64,000 bases of DNA from Enoplolaimus lenunculus. Lineage: Eukaryota > Nematoda > Enoplea > Enoplida > Thoracostomopsidae. Position 1 is the first letter of the stretch, and each line of letters starts with the position of its first letter. The notes under the pieces are model-generated. The model did no database searches, was not told where the DNA came from, and worked only from the letters and a program-made list of their open reading frames with translations. Both the position numbers and the translations under genes were made by a program. The stretch is from positions 1 through 64,000 of the forward strand of contig JASANG010000858.1 of NCBI GenBank assembly GCA_030248215.1, given 5' to 3'. Positions 1-11,265 of the stretch are shown in pieces.

Positions 1-74
1 TTTTCAATAATTGTAAATTTTAGTAAATTTTTGTTTATAAAAATCAATTTTCTTATAAGTGTAAATGTTTACAG

Positions 75-197
75 GTTACTGAAGCAACTGCAGAAGCGCT
101 GACCGCTTGCGGATACGCCGTTGAAAGCCGCGGTAAAATCCCAGTCAAAGGAGTCAAAGAACCAATCGAAACGTTTTTTGTTGTTACGGACCGTTGA
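75..197 (+). CDS. Class III nucleotidyl (adenylate) cyclase, last exon
   Basis: This is the 3'-terminal exon of a gene that begins left of the window. A splice acceptor (TTTACAG) ends at 74, and 40 codons follow to TGA at 195-197. The peptide starts VTEATAEALTACGYAVESRG and goes on through a KIPVKGVKEPIETFFV segment. The pattern V-[ST]-E-x-T, then RG, then V-KG, then TFFV matches the closing strands of the class III cyclase catalytic domain, which makes cyclic AMP or GMP. The basic VKG segment and the end so soon after the domain resemble membrane adenylate cyclases more than guanylate cyclases, but one exon cannot settle this. The catalytic metal-binding residues lie in upstream exons that are not seen. 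Confidence 0.82.
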   Translation, partial: VTEATAEALTACGYAVESRGKIPVKGVKEPIETFFVVTDR

Positions 198-730
198 ACT
201 CGAATTTGGGGCGTTCTGCTCGACTATACCTGAAATAACGTTTCGGTCGCCTGAAGAATTTTAAACAAGTTGAAACTTTTTGGTTAATATGCCGTTTGAG
301 CGGTATGAGAAGATCTGATTTTCCATTGTAAACTGCTCGCGTTATCGCCTACTGAGTTAAATGTTTAAATTGCATTTCTGTATGAAATCTACGTCAACTC
401 GTCACCCGACAACTTGTCACCCGACACGCCGAAGTCTAAGTTAAAATCCTAAGCAGAATTTTAACCACGAGCCTAATAAATATATAGGGTGGCGGTAAGT
501 TGGCCGGGTCAGGAAGATGTCATGTATCGAAATGTCGGCCGACGAGTTATCCGGGCGCAAAAATGTTATGATACCAGTTATATGCTGTGATTTTGCGATT
601 TACAATTTCTTATTACCGTTGTCAACGTGAATATGTGATAGAAGTCGAAATACTTCAATTGTTAAATAGTCTCATGGGTTCAACTTGTATCTGAAAAAAC
701 TGTTGCCTTACAGACGGGGTTCGGCTCCGG
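198..730. other. 3' flank of the cyclase gene, no gene seen
   Basis: AT-rich sequence holding the probable 3' untranslated region. I see no coding block or recognisable repeat here apart from a short duplicated CGTCACCCGAC motif near 400-430. Confidence 0.5.
475..480 (+). terminator. Possible polyadenylation signal of the cyclase gene
   Basis: AATAAA lies 278 bp after the cyclase stop codon on the same strand, in AT-rich DNA. It is the first canonical hexamer downstream. The cleavage site is not visible. Confidence 0.4.
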
Positions 731-878
731 GGCCCATGTAAAGATCAGGGGCGGAACGTTTTTCTGTGGGACTAGGAAAGAGTAAGCTTAAGCTTTAGAT
801 TATTTTTTCGGCTTGGCTTAGGCTTAGGCTTAGGAATATGCTTATAATACTGTTCCGCCCCTGTTATTTACATTGGCC
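731..878 (+). mobile_element. Family A MITE with TTAGGC core, complete
   Basis: The element starts GGCCCATGTAAAGATCAGG and ends in the inverted form (CCTGTTATTTACATTGGCC). Its core is GGCTTAGGCTTAGGCTTAGG. A perfect 8-bp target duplication, GGCTCCGG, flanks it at 723-730 and 879-886. It has no coding capacity. This copy and the one at 2723 define the true ends of the family. Confidence 0.9.
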
Positions 879-999
879 GGCTCCGGTTGTAAATTTAATA
901 CGCGAAATACCAACGAACTTCGGCATTTCTCCCTTCGACAATGATACCGAACCGATTTGATCATGCTCTAGCATTTATTACCACGTCAGACTGAGTTAA

Positions 1000-1330
1000 A
1001 TCACTCCATCTGAGTTAGGACTATCAGAACTCATAATTCTGAGTTGATACAGCTCATTCTAATTTAAATACTCAACTTTTTCGTAATTAACTCAACTCAG
1101 AGTGAGAATCAACTCAACTTAGAGTGAGTTAAAGTTTACGGTTATTAGCTCAGAAATAGCTGACATTCCGTCTGTGTTGATTGTTTAAATCGTTGGAATT
1201 TACAGCGTTATATTTTTATGAAAATTTGATTTTTGAAGTTTACTTGGAGTTCAGCTCATATAGAGTTCAACTCAACTGAGTTCAACTCAACAGAGTTCAG
1301 CTCAATAGAGTTCAACTCTACAACTATGAA
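1000..1330. repeat. Dispersed short TGAGTT/AACTC repeat tract
   Basis: The hexamer-like word GAGTT and its complement AACTC recur about twenty times in both orientations. The stretch ends in an imperfect tandem of AGAGTTCAACTCA units (about 1262-1320). A small ORF over 1233-1439 is an artefact of this repetition. Confidence 0.6.
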
Positions 1331-2025
1331 ATTGTCTCGAAAAATTGGGAATTTGAATAGACTGCAACGGGAGCATAAACAAACGGCTACAGCAGTAAAA
1401 CAACCAACTAAACGTAATTATCACTTTCTAAAAGGATAAACTAAACTTGATTTAAAGCTTAAGTTAATCCAGCGACTTTAAAATAAACGTTTTATAGATT
1501 AACTAAACCATCAGGTAGGTTTACGCTTAAACTCATTTAAAATCTTATATATTTTTTACTTTAAGCTAAACTTTAATTAATTCTTACATACACATAATTT
1601 CTGGGCTGCTCTTGTTACTTAAACCAAAAAGTTTAAGTTTATACAGAACATTTATAGAGTTATTGAAAATGCAACTTATATAAATCTTACCTTGAGTCTT
1701 CGTGCGATAATATTTTGCGAGTATTTTTTCTGTTTGATTTTTGATTTATTAAACTTTGTGCATTTAATATTAATGCCTTTAGTCAAACCGAAATTGATTA
1801 CCCATTGAATGACGGGCAAGGTTTATGTCGCCAAATACACAAATATTCAGCACAAGTTACCAGGAACCTCGTAGTGAGGTTTGCGGTTTTGGAACTTTCT
1901 GAAATATTTGTCGTCACTGTGATATATAATAGTGAAAAAAATTCGCTAGTGAATCGAGCGCAAACTCAAATAAAATTTTGCTACTAAATCTTAAGCAATT
2001 TTTAGGTTTTGAAGCCTGTTGAATG

Positions 2026-2230
2026 CACTAGCGGATTCAGAGAGGGTACGGAGGGAGGGGGGCGTACGCCCCCCTCCATCAGAAATTTATTGTCATGAAA
2101 TGGTAAGGTCCACCTTACAATTTTTCCACCTCAGAAAATTTTTTGATGATAAAATGATAAGGTTCCTGCCTTACAATTTTTGCGTTCCATATCATTTGCC
2201 ACCACGCCTCCCCAACAGAAATTCCTAGAG
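2026..2230 (+). mobile_element. hAT-like repeat (CACTAGCGGAT end), left part
   Basis: It begins CACTAGCGGATTCAGAGAGG and is followed by GGCGTACGCC and repeats of ATGRTAAGGTCC. The same order is seen at 26717 and 28307. Ends of the type CA-N-TAGCGGAT-CAG are common in hAT transposons. I cannot find the matching right end. Confidence 0.45.
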
Positions 2231-2722
2231 AAGGCCTGGGTGCTCTTGATCAGCAAATATGTGATCAGTAGTGTTGAAATCTTAAGTTTAAAGTTAGCCA
2301 AAACGCACAACTCAAAATGAAGCGAACATTTTTTATCTGCTATAAAATTGCAAATGAGACTAGTAAATGCTATTGTTGTTCCATAACCGTAGTGGTTAAG
2401 CGTAAAATCGGTTTAGAAAATATTTAAATGAATAATTAGAATTAAAAGAAAATGATTTTTGTAACGTCAAATTCTAAGTCCAAGCCTATGCAAAAAATTA
2501 GACAACGGTCCATCCCCGTTCTATAGATTGGCCAAAACTACGTACCTGGTGCTTGTCTAATTTTATATGAAATCCCTGGATGCTGTTGCTCGAACATAAA
2601 ATGTGAGGGAAGGGTACAAGAGCGCTATATAGCGTAAACAGCTTAACTGTATCTTCGGTGCCAGATTTCTAATAAATTCTGTAGGTATTCTAATGTTCAA
2701 ATTATTTAGCGTCAGACATTTC

Positions 2723-2894
2723 GGCCCATATAGAGATTAGCGGCGGAACGTTTTTCTGTGGGATTATAGAAAAGGGTAAGCCTATGCTGTAGACTAATTT
2801 TTTGCTTGCCTAGGCTTAGGCTTAGGTTTAGGCTTAGGCTAAGGCTTAGGAATATGTATATAATACTGTTCCGATTCTGTTCTTTATTTTGGCC
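2723..2894 (+). mobile_element. Family A MITE with TTAGGC core, complete
   Basis: Inverted ends GGCCCATAT... and ...TTTTGGCC flank a core with five near-perfect TTAGGC units. A perfect 8-bp target duplication, GACATTTC, is present at 2715-2722 and 2895-2902. Confidence 0.9.
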
Positions 2895-3099
2895 GACATT
2901 TCGGTATCCGTCTCTAATTACACAGCTACCTATACCAAGATGTTAAATACAAATCACCAAGACAGCTGGGGTTCCAGCTATTTCTGGAATCAAGGAACTC
3001 GTATACCAGTTAAAAATGGGTAGAACGGAAACTGTCAAAACTGTGTTTTTACAAATAATACCAGAGTGTTCAGCGTTTGTAAAGTGCTTATGTGAGCAC

Positions 3100-5090
3100 T
3101 GCAGTTTGTACGTATATGCAATCAAAATGATATTTTGATAGCTTTGCAGCGAAAAACCAATGTGTAGATGGTTTATATTAATTGCAAAAAATACGGTTTT
3201 TTACAACTGTTTCGAAGTTTTTGTGTATCAATTAAAAATTCTGTTGAAAACCAAGGTCGCATATTTAGGGTGCAATCGGAGGCGAAAAATACCGGAGCCG
3301 GAAGTCAACAAAATTAGGTACTTAGTTAAAATGGTGTTTAAATTGCTAATTTTTGCACATATCTGTAAGGTCTTGTTAAAGCCCTGCTCACACGTGCAAG
3401 TTTTTGGACCAAGAACTCGCATGCAGCTGCAACATGACACAACTTAATATAATGCTTAAAAATGAAAAACCCGCCCTGTCACAGTCGCCATAGACTATGA
3501 GAAATCAAGCAAGTTTGATGCTAGAATTAATTCAAGCTTCTTGAGTAGATTGAAAAAGTCTGAATTAATTCAAAAGCGCTCAACGAATATCTTCCGATTG
3601 TCCAAAAGCCTCGAATAAGAGTAAAGTCTTATATTTTCCAGACAAATATACTTGAGTCCAGTGAAATTCATAGAACACAATGTGCAGCATTTGATTTGGC
3701 ATTGGTACAAACCAAATCTTAAACATTAATTGCACGATTTTAAAATTTAAGCGTAAATGTTCTCGGAAGTCAACGCGCAACGGAGGGCTCAAAGGTATCA
3801 ATACTGCATTAGGATTAATATTGCTCGTGAGTACTTTAGTCTAATTCCGAAATAGGCTATTCCAGGGCGTAAATTACGACTTGGCTAGCTCATGACGTAA
3901 TTCTTTCGATGTGACAAGTGCACGCCTTGTGATTGGTAACTACCTTCTACCTTAATGCCATACTCAAATACTGTTGGCTGTTGCAAATGCTCTTTTCTGA
4001 TTTGTTTAGTAATCGCCACCTGTTGGCTAGCAAACTGTTTTATTAAAAATGAAATCAAGCACGATTACGACTATCAAGTAACCAATCACAAAACGCACTG
4101 CATTATGAGACATGATTCCGCATTGGGCTCGTCCAAGTCGTTATTCCGCTTTGGACTAGCCTAATTCCGAATTTTTCTGAATAACAAGTTGGACTACGAC
4201 ATATTTGTATATCTCTTGAAACGTTAAAAAAGATCGTTTATATTTTCCGGATTTTGCCCTGATACGTAAGTTGGCTTATTAGTCTCTTAGGCCCTTTACA
4301 GCTCACAGTTGGCTGCGTGACCGCACCAGGTTACCATTTTGAATATAGCAATTATTGTACTGGTTAATTGAGTTTGCGTTTCCTTATTGCCTGCTTGCGA
4401 AAAATATGTTTCGTGGTTATTGAAAGATACGGTTGGGTTTCGTTGTAAAACTTTCGGTTTTGGGGTCGTCTTTGGGTTACGATTGACGCACAGCTGAATG
4501 TAATAGAAATAAAGCAAGATTGGTTGCTCGGTAGTTTTTGAGAATTTAAATACGTTTGACCTGGACCCGTGTGTAGCTAGCAGAGGGCCGTAACGGTAGC
4601 GGAGCTGCACGCTACCCGTGGATAAACGCGGGAAGGGTAAGAAAATTTTGACGAAGGTATATCAACGGGTAAAGAATTTCAAAGCGCGAGAAAAATTGTT
4701 GCTTCTGTACTCGCGTAAATTTTTCATTAATCTTGAAAACCAGTTAATGTAGAAAAACGTGTATTTTTCAACAGTTTTGAATGTTTGAGTAAAAAATAAG
4801 CGGCGAGTTATATCAGTGCACTGTAAAATTACACAATTGTATGGGACGCAGAAGAAAAAACAAGGGTGGGTAAAGGCTGGTAAATGGTAAAGAAATTTGG
4901 CGCGGGTGAAGGCGCGTAACGGGTAAAGAATTTTCGCTCGGATTTACTCGCGGGTACAAAAATAGATTCCCGCGGTTAAAGCGCAGTGCGGGTATAAAAG
5001 TTTTTCCACTTACTTCTGAACGGGCAGTATGAGCACATTTCTAAGGCTAAGCGTCAAAGCAAAGATAGGCCAAGCCTAGGCTTAAGTTTA
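3100..5090. other. Intergenic stretch, no gene seen
   Basis: No ORF here has codon structure or splice sites that make sense. It holds a fragment of the PIF-like repeat (3379-3436), a CCGGAGCCGGAAGTCAAC dispersed motif near 3293, and GGGTAA-rich low-complexity sequence around 4620-5020. Confidence 0.5.
3379..3436. mobile_element. Fragment of PIF-like MITE (CACACGTGCAAG end)
   Basis: CCCTGCTCACACGTGCAAG followed by GCAGCTGCAAC matches one arm of the element at 23060-23359. Confidence 0.5.
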
Positions 5091-5099
5091 ATCCTAAGT

Positions 5100-5279
5100 G
5101 GCCAATGATAGAACAATGCCGTTAAGCGTAAGACTACGCGTAAATAATGAGGCTGTAATTAACCCTAAGCCTAAACCTAAGCGTAAGTCTAAGTCTAAGT
5201 AAAAAATTACTCGAAAGCTTAACCTTACTCTATTGTAGTTCCACAGAAAAACGTTCTGCCCCTGATCTTTACATGGGCT
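5100..5279 (-). mobile_element. Family A MITE, diverged copy
   Basis: GGCCAATGATAGAACAATGCC at the left and CCCCTGATCTTTACATGGGC at the right are the two family ends in reverse orientation. The core has degenerate CCTAAGC units. The flanking 8-mers do not match. Confidence 0.75.
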
Positions 5280-5365
5280 GTAAAATTTTGAGAAGCTAAC
5301 AATGCATTTTTGACCTATCAATTCCGCAACCACGAAATCTTAAAATGCGACGAATTCTTCGGATG

Positions 5366-5412
5366 CGCGTATGTAGCTCAGCGAGAAGGCAATAAGTTAA
5401 CCTTGTTCAAGT
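5366..5412 (+). repeat. tRNA-like promoter remnant (possible SINE head)
   Basis: TAGCTCAGCGAGAAGGC resembles a pol III A box and TTGTTCAAGTGACC a weak B box about 25 bp on. No cloverleaf can be drawn, so this is not a tRNA gene. Confidence 0.3.
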
Positions 5413-6462
5413 GACCACTCAAATCAGGCGGTACAAAAGCAGCCTCAGGAGAGCGCGCTCAACCCCCATAGTCATCTCTCTGGTTACCTCCCTGGTTGAA
5501 ATCTATCAAACAAAAACAATGAGCGTCACAGCGATGGTTTTAAGAGTAAGCGGTATATACGTCAGCAAAAACATCGGTAGTCAAATCAAGAGTGGATGAT
5601 GTCCACCTTGCAGAAGAGTGTGCAACTGCTTGGGCTGTGCATGGTACTAAAGGTACCAGCACGCGTTGCATTTTTGTTCCAACATTTTACCCGTTGTTAT
5701 AGAGGTTATATTTTTGGCTTGGAACAATATGTTAACAAGTTTTCTGAATGAGATCTTATACAAATTGCGACAAAGCCATGGGTGGTTTATACGCTTTTAA
5801 CTACAATGGCTTTGTACTGATAAGAATGATTTGATTCACTGATCATTCATCGGCAAACAACCTAGTTTTAACAGTAATAGGTGTAATATGCACTATTGTC
5901 CAGTGTTTTGTTGTTTACTTTAATGGATTACTTTGAAAGTTACTAATAAAGAGTTTTCTAAACGTAAATCGAGCGAGTAACATCAATGCACTATAAAATT
6001 AACAATTCCATTGAAAGCAGAGAAAAATAATGGCGGGTAACAGGCAAAGGAATTTTGTGCGGTTATACCAGCGGGTATCGTGCAAAACGCAAGCGAAATT
6101 CATTCATGATGGAAGGTGCGCGAACAGCCATTTTTACAGTTTTCCGCGACATTTTATCGCAACCAATTTATATGCTAACAATAATATATGTTTTGATCAA
6201 AAGTGTTTTCGATTTAATCTTTTTCCTATGAGTAGGGTGGTCTCCATTTTGTGCCTCAATCAATAGAAGTTTGTATCCTTAGTAGAGTCCGTAAGCGAAT
6301 TGAGTCCCTAAACCTTAAATGGCCATCCGTACACAACCTACAATACTTTTAATTTTAACTAAAGAATTTTATATATTTTAGAACATTTGCTCCGACTGAT
6401 AAAGTGATACTTTTCGTAAAATCAGTATAATAAAGCGTAAACTATAATTGAAAAACAGACCC

Positions 6463-6512
6463 GTAGCCAGCTCACCTTGCTAGAAGGGGGGCTAAAAAAT
6501 TTACAGGCGTTG
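6463..6512 (+). mobile_element. hAT-like MITE (CCCGTAGCCAGCTCACC end), left part
   Basis: ACCCGTAGCCAGCTCACCTTG matches one end of the family at 7011, 26482, 28072 and 53498. It stops just short of the family A copy at 6531. Confidence 0.5.
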
Positions 6513-6530
6513 AAAAAGTATATAAATATT

Positions 6531-6692
6531 GGCCCATGTTACTTTAAGGGGCGTCCAGGTTTTTGGTGGATCGATAAAAGAGTCGGTTTAGACTCTAGAT
6601 CAAATTTTTTTGCTTAGGCATAGGTTTAGGCTTAGGCTTTGGCTTAGGAATACGCTTAATCTACTGTTACGCCCCTTAAAGTATCATTGGCC
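6531..6692 (+). mobile_element. Family A MITE, subfamily with TTAAGGGGCGTCC arms
   Basis: It starts GGCCCATGTTACTTTAAGGG and ends TTAAAGTATCATTGGCC, with TTAGGC units inside. Flanks TAAATATT (6523-6530) and GAAATATT (6693-6700) agree at 7 of 8 positions. Confidence 0.85.
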
Positions 6693-7010
6693 GAAATATT
6701 TTACCGACAAGCTTTTTCACCCATTAGATTGCTTTTTAGTTTACACTATTGACTCTCTAAGCTATTTCTAGATAAAACTAAATTTAAGCATACAGTTTGG
6801 AATTATTGCTAAAAAATGTCTAATATATTGTTTACGTATCACAAGTGCAGCGTGCAAGCTAAAATGTGCGAAAAAAGTTGCAATTTTAAACTGCATTTGA
6901 AGCTATGGTGTGTGCACTTTTTGTGTGTAAAAATAATTATTTTTAAGACTACTTAAAACGCTAGAATGGTGCAGTAACAAGAACAGCGCAGTCGTGGCTG
7001 CAGTTAAACC

Positions 7011-7176
7011 AGGCCCGTAGTCAGCTCTACCTTGCTAAGGGGGCTGAAAATCTTCCTGGAGGGGCATACAATGGTTTTCGTTGACTTAAAAGCAAATCTG
7101 AAAATTTTTTTAGTGGTTCCAAAAATTTTCCATCGGGCTGAGTCTCCCCTGGCCACTTGTTGCCTACGAGCCCGAG
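7011..7176 (+). mobile_element. hAT-like MITE (GGCCCGTAG end)
   Basis: GGCCCGTAGTCAGCTCTACC at the left and GCCTACGAGCCCGAG at the right are loosely inverted. The interior carries GGGGGCTGAAAAT and AAAAATTTTCC motifs shared with the copies near 26.5 and 28.1 kb. Confidence 0.5.
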
Positions 7177-7181
7177 CTAAA

Positions 7182-7770
7182 CGCATACGTCAATTATATC
7201 CCTAATTGTAGCGCATAAATGACTCCAGGGCCAAATAATGTTGAGTTCGAAACTTTAAAGTGTAGCTAAGTTTTTAAAGTAACATTCCAATAGGCTCAGC
7301 AAAAGGCATACAAAAGCATGTACCTAAATGTAAGCCTTTGCCTATCTTAAACGTTGGGAAAAGTGCAGAAAAGCTGACTTTTGCACTTTCCCATTTATTT
7401 TTGTCGAATGACATTTTAACATTTTGCCCGATTTTTTGGGCGTAAAATTTTGTTTTTGCCAAACATTCGAAAGTTGAAAATTGTCCTGGTCTTTGACAGT
7501 TCGAATATTTCAAGAAATAAATTTGGTTTAAAGTTCATGGCGGTCGTTAAAAGAGTTGTCAGAATATTCTGACATTTGAACATTGTTTATGGCCGTTTAA
7601 AAATTTGTTTGAAATTTTGTGATTGCATTACGTCGTCGTTGACCTGAGATAGAAGCGAAAGTTCGGGTAAAATACAAACGGGCAAAGGTTACATCCTCGA
7701 AGAGGATTCTATTTCGTTATTGTAACAGCACGTGTCTGAAGCCTGAGCCGTCTTGTTCTCGTTAAACCGC
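7182..7770. other. Intergenic, with a pogo-like fragment
   Basis: CAATTATATCCCTAATTGTA and the following 80 bp recur in the pogo-like element at 58643-59072. The rest shows no gene. Confidence 0.4.
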
Positions 7771-7943
7771 TATTTTTGACGCGTTTTGTGGTTCACAAAC
7801 AGCATCTTTCAAAAAGCTTTTTTGTATTAAAGCAGAGCCGCTCTGAAATAAATCGCTGGTGTAGCAAAGTCCTAACGCATTTTGCGTTTGTCAAGCAACT
7901 GTATCATCGGCCCATGTTACTTTTCGCAAGCAACTTTAGCATC

Positions 7944-8084
7944 GGCCTATGTTCATTTAAGGGGCGTCCAGGTTTCTGGTGGGTCTATAGAAGAGTGTGT
8001 TTTTAGATTATATATTACATTTTTTTTGCTCAGGCATACGCTTTTAGGCTTAGCCTTACGCATAGGAATACCATCAATGTAAAC
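7944..8084 (+). mobile_element. Family A MITE, right end lost
   Basis: It starts GGCCTATGTTCATTTAAGGG and carries the GGGGCGTCCAGGTTTCTGG arm and degraded TTAGGC units. The right inverted end is missing. A partial second start (GGCCCATGTTACTTT) lies just upstream at about 7910. Confidence 0.7.
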
Positions 8085-8099
8085 TGTTTTTTCTTTCAA

Positions 8100-8590
8100 A
8101 TTGCAAAAAGTCTTTCATGTTTTTGTTTAGACATATAAGTAGAGTCTTTAGTATTTGTTACTTAAATCCATTTTCTTAAAATTGACATAAAGTAGGCCAA
8201 AACTTCTAAAATAAAACGATGGTCTACAAATCGTTTGGAAATTTGTCGTTATTTTAAATTTATTAGAGCTTTTTTATACCAGCGAATTTTATTACTCAAT
8301 TTTGGTCAGATTTATTACTTTTTGCTAAACCGTTTGGTTCTTTGTTTTTTCTGGTTCAATTGTTTATTTATTGAAAAAATCCTACTGCTGCTGGTATAGG
8401 ATTAGGATTTAAATTTCGAATTATAAATTGGTAAATTTAGCCGTTTGAACTGGTGTGAAACCGGCAGAATATCATAACCAGATGGTATTTTCGAATTATA
8501 AAGCATCCACAGCAAAAGTATTACCGTTTTTGTTAATCGCAAATTCGATACAATTTTGTCCGAACGAATCTTATATTCTATAAACGATTG
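8100..8590. other. AT-rich intergenic, nothing recognised
   Basis: No stop-free coding block, RNA gene or repeat family is evident. Confidence 0.4.
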
Positions 8591-8597
8591 ATATTAT

Positions 8598-8783
8598 TGC
8601 CAATGTTACTTTTAGGGCCGTAACAGTAGATTAAGCGTATTCCTAAGCCTAAGTCTAAGCCTAAGCGTTGCAAAAGCGTATTCCTAAGCCTAAGCCTATA
8701 AGCAAAACATGTAGTCTAGAATGTAAGCCTACTCTTTTATCGACCCACAAGAAACCGGGACGGCCCTAACAGTAACATGGGCC
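8598..8783 (-). mobile_element. Family A MITE, complete, reverse orientation
   Basis: TGCCAATGTTACTTTTAGGG and CCCTAACAGTAACATGGGCC are the inverted ends. Two blocks of CCTAAGC repeats lie inside. Flanks GATATTAT (8590-8597) and AATATTAT (8784-8791) match at 7 of 8. Confidence 0.85.
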
Positions 8784-8919
8784 AATATTATCATAGGTAG
8801 AGGTACGGAACGCGCTGGGAATTAAAGGAAAAGTTGCTCATATATTTTTCGGACCTGGACGCGCTGCTGAGTTCAATAGTGCCATTTTTAAGCGGACTCA
8901 TATACCACACGCAGGCTTC

Positions 8920-9035
8920 GACTAGGATTTGAGCAATGGCTTATAGGCTCAGACTTAGGTCTCTAAAAAGTTAAGCCTAAGGTTAAGCCTAAACCATTGT
9001 TAACCCTTACGTATGTAAGCTCAAATCTATTAGCA
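8920..9035. repeat. Small inverted repeat with TTAGGC-like core
   Basis: AGGATTTGAGC near 8927 and GCTCAAATCT near 9020 are inverted. Between them are TTAGG/CCTAA words. It may be a decayed relative of family A or a separate foldback. Confidence 0.35.
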
Positions 9036-9150
9036 TAAGGCAAAAGTTTGACATTGAGCACTGTTGCCATAACTTTTGACGCTAAAACATCTTTTTACAC
9101 CTTCTTCCACACATGATTACCGCTTATGTATACGCTTAGGTTTATAGCAG

Positions 9151-9250
9151 GGCTCAACCGGAATTCGTGTTCCGGCCGGTATTCCTGCAAAAATTGAATT
9201 TCTGTTCCTCAGCAATTGCAGGGTTGGTTCCGGTAAGTTTTTAAACAATC
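9151..9250. repeat. Dispersed repeat with CAGGGCTCAACCGGAATTC end
   Basis: This and the stretch at 43708-44090 share GGAATTCGTG followed by GTTCC-rich sequence and GCAAAAATT. It is probably one end of a hAT-like element. Confidence 0.35.
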
Positions 9251-9529
9251 GAGCTACGATTGCGTTCAAAAATGTTAACTAAGTAGTACAGTCTTTTATT
9301 ATTTACATAAAACCATAACAAACTCATGTTTCAGAATTAAAAATTAAACCAAACTTATTGTATCTTATTACGTTAATGGATTTTTGTTCGCGCTTTACTT
9401 AAAACGTTAAGCTGAAACAATTCCAATTAATATTTAAACTGTTACAATTATTGTCAAATGAATCGACAAAAATTCAGAACAAGATTTTTTGAAAAATTTA
9501 CTTCAGCTCAACTATCATACACTGCTAAA

Positions 9530-9595
9530 AATAATGATTCAAATTGACTCTCTCCGAAATAGCCTTTCCGGGACTACACAGCTGAGAGTCAAATG
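9530..9595 (+). mobile_element. Tc1/mariner-like palindromic element, left arm only
   Basis: CACTGCTAAAAATAATGATT then TTGACTCTCTCCGAAATAGC matches the left arm of the complete elements at 11872 and 60138. TA precedes it at 9528-9529. The right arm of the same family lies at 10766-10845. Confidence 0.6.
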
Positions 9596-9788
9596 CAGAT
9601 GAAATATAACTAAAGTTAAGGTGGAACTACACTTGTCGTGCGGAAGAGATGAAAGTAAAAATAAAATTTTTACTTACAAATTGTTGTGGTTTGGAGCAAT
9701 TCACGAGCGTTGCTGTAAGGCACCGGACCGCATTCAAAAGTTGAAACGAATAGCGCCAGGTGTAATAGATGCTTTACATCCATGTAGT

Positions 9789-9835
9789 GATCCGTAGCGG
9801 ATCTAGGATTTCTTGTTGGGGGGATCCGACATCAA
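9789..9835 (+). repeat. hAT-like end fragment (GTAGCGGATCTAGG)
   Basis: CCGTAGCGGATCTAGGATTT followed by a G run and GGATCCG resembles the starts at 2026, 26717 and 28307. Confidence 0.3.
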
Positions 9836-10094
9836 CTTTAACATGTACGGATTCTTGGTTGTTAAAAAATTATGAAACTTGGTGCCTGGTGTGGGAATAC
9901 GATCCTTAGATCCCCACAGATTCGTCCTTGGTAGAAATATAAGTTCACGTATTATTTTACATACAAACCAACCGAGACAATGTAATTTTGTTAATTGTTT
10001 TGATCCCGTGAGAAAATAATTGCGAAATCTATATTGCACAAATTGCGGTTTTTATCGGGTAAAAATGTTAAAATTGCCTGCTGAAAGCGTTTAC

Positions 10095-10238
10095 TGCCAT
10101 GTCATGGTGCTGATCAGGGGCGGAATGATGTTATGTGAAACTGCAACAGATTAAGCTTAAACTTTAAAATATTTTTGCTTAGGCTTAGGAAAGGAATATG
10201 CTTATACTACTGTTACGACCCTGTTCTTATACATTGGC
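10095..10238 (+). mobile_element. Family A MITE, left end damaged
   Basis: It carries TGATCAGGGGCGGAATGATG, a short GCTTAGGCTTAGG core and the right end ACCCTGTTCTTATACATTGGC. No clear target duplication remains. Confidence 0.7.
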
Positions 10239-10765
10239 TGCTTTCAGTATGAAAGATTAATACCCATATTTAGCGAATTTGAAGAATGCGTGCAAATATG
10301 TGCTGTTGAGCGCCAATTAACAATGATTATCGTTTCGAGGGTCAAATTCGACTCATGCTGAATAAATTTTCACAGTAAAAACTGGTAAAAACTGCAAAAT
10401 TTTATTTTTCGCGACCTCGCCTCAGCAAGGTTGTGTTTAGAGGCTTGTTCGTACGTTTGTTCATTTACATACAAACGTACAAGTATAACCATCAAATAGC
10501 ATTGCGCGCATGCCATCCAAAAGTGGGTTAGTAAATTCGGGTGTTTAGATATATAATCTAGTAGCTGCAAAGTGATAAACACCTATAACCTCACCAGGAT
10601 AGGCATATTCCGAATGCAGCATAGGCGTTTAACCGTTTATTCTAAAGTTAGACACCTCATAGGCTAAAACGTTAGGCTTATAGTTGCTTGTTTTGAAAAT
10701 TCCGCCGGAGCGACATTATATTTTTGTGGTTTAGATGTGTCAATTTTGCATGTTCTCTCTACTAC

Positions 10766-10845
10766 AGTAGAATTTGACTCTGTTAGTGTAGTCCCGAATA
10801 GCCTATTTCGGAGAGAGTCAATTTGATTCACCATTTTTTACAGTG
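10766..10845 (-). mobile_element. Tc1/mariner-like palindromic element, right arm only
   Basis: AATTTGACTCTGTTAGTGTAG, CCTATTTCGGAGAGAGTC and CACCATTTTTTACAGTG form the right arm of the family. With the arm at 9530 it could bound a longer 1.3-kb element. Confidence 0.55.
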
Positions 10846-11265
10846 CACTATTTACAATATAATTATTAATTTCTATGGTAATGTGTGTATTGTCACCTTA
10901 TCAATGCGGCATTACAGCTGATACGCCAGCGTTAGTTACTGGCCTATGGGAATATCAGTGATTCGGTCAAAGTACCAATCTCTTGGTCATATACGTCTAT
11001 GCAATAATGTTCGCCGTCGTCGACCTAATGCTATCATCTTTTCATACAGTTCGTTGCTTACAGGTAAATTTTAAACATTTAAAACTCATCTGAAACATAC
11101 AGAAAGTATTTGACAATTTTTATATTAACACCTTCTCTCATATGAATATTTTCTTTTTCATCTTTTATGTAGTTTGAAACTAAATATTCGAACAGCAGTC
11201 TCTCGAGTGTGAGGCGTTTACCGTGACTACCTTCAGGTAAAAAGGAAACGAGGACAAAACTTTTA

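Noticed and set aside
731-878. TTAGGC arrays as a true telomere or chromosome end
   Set aside because: Arrays are short, interspersed over the whole window in both orientations, and bounded by transposon ends.
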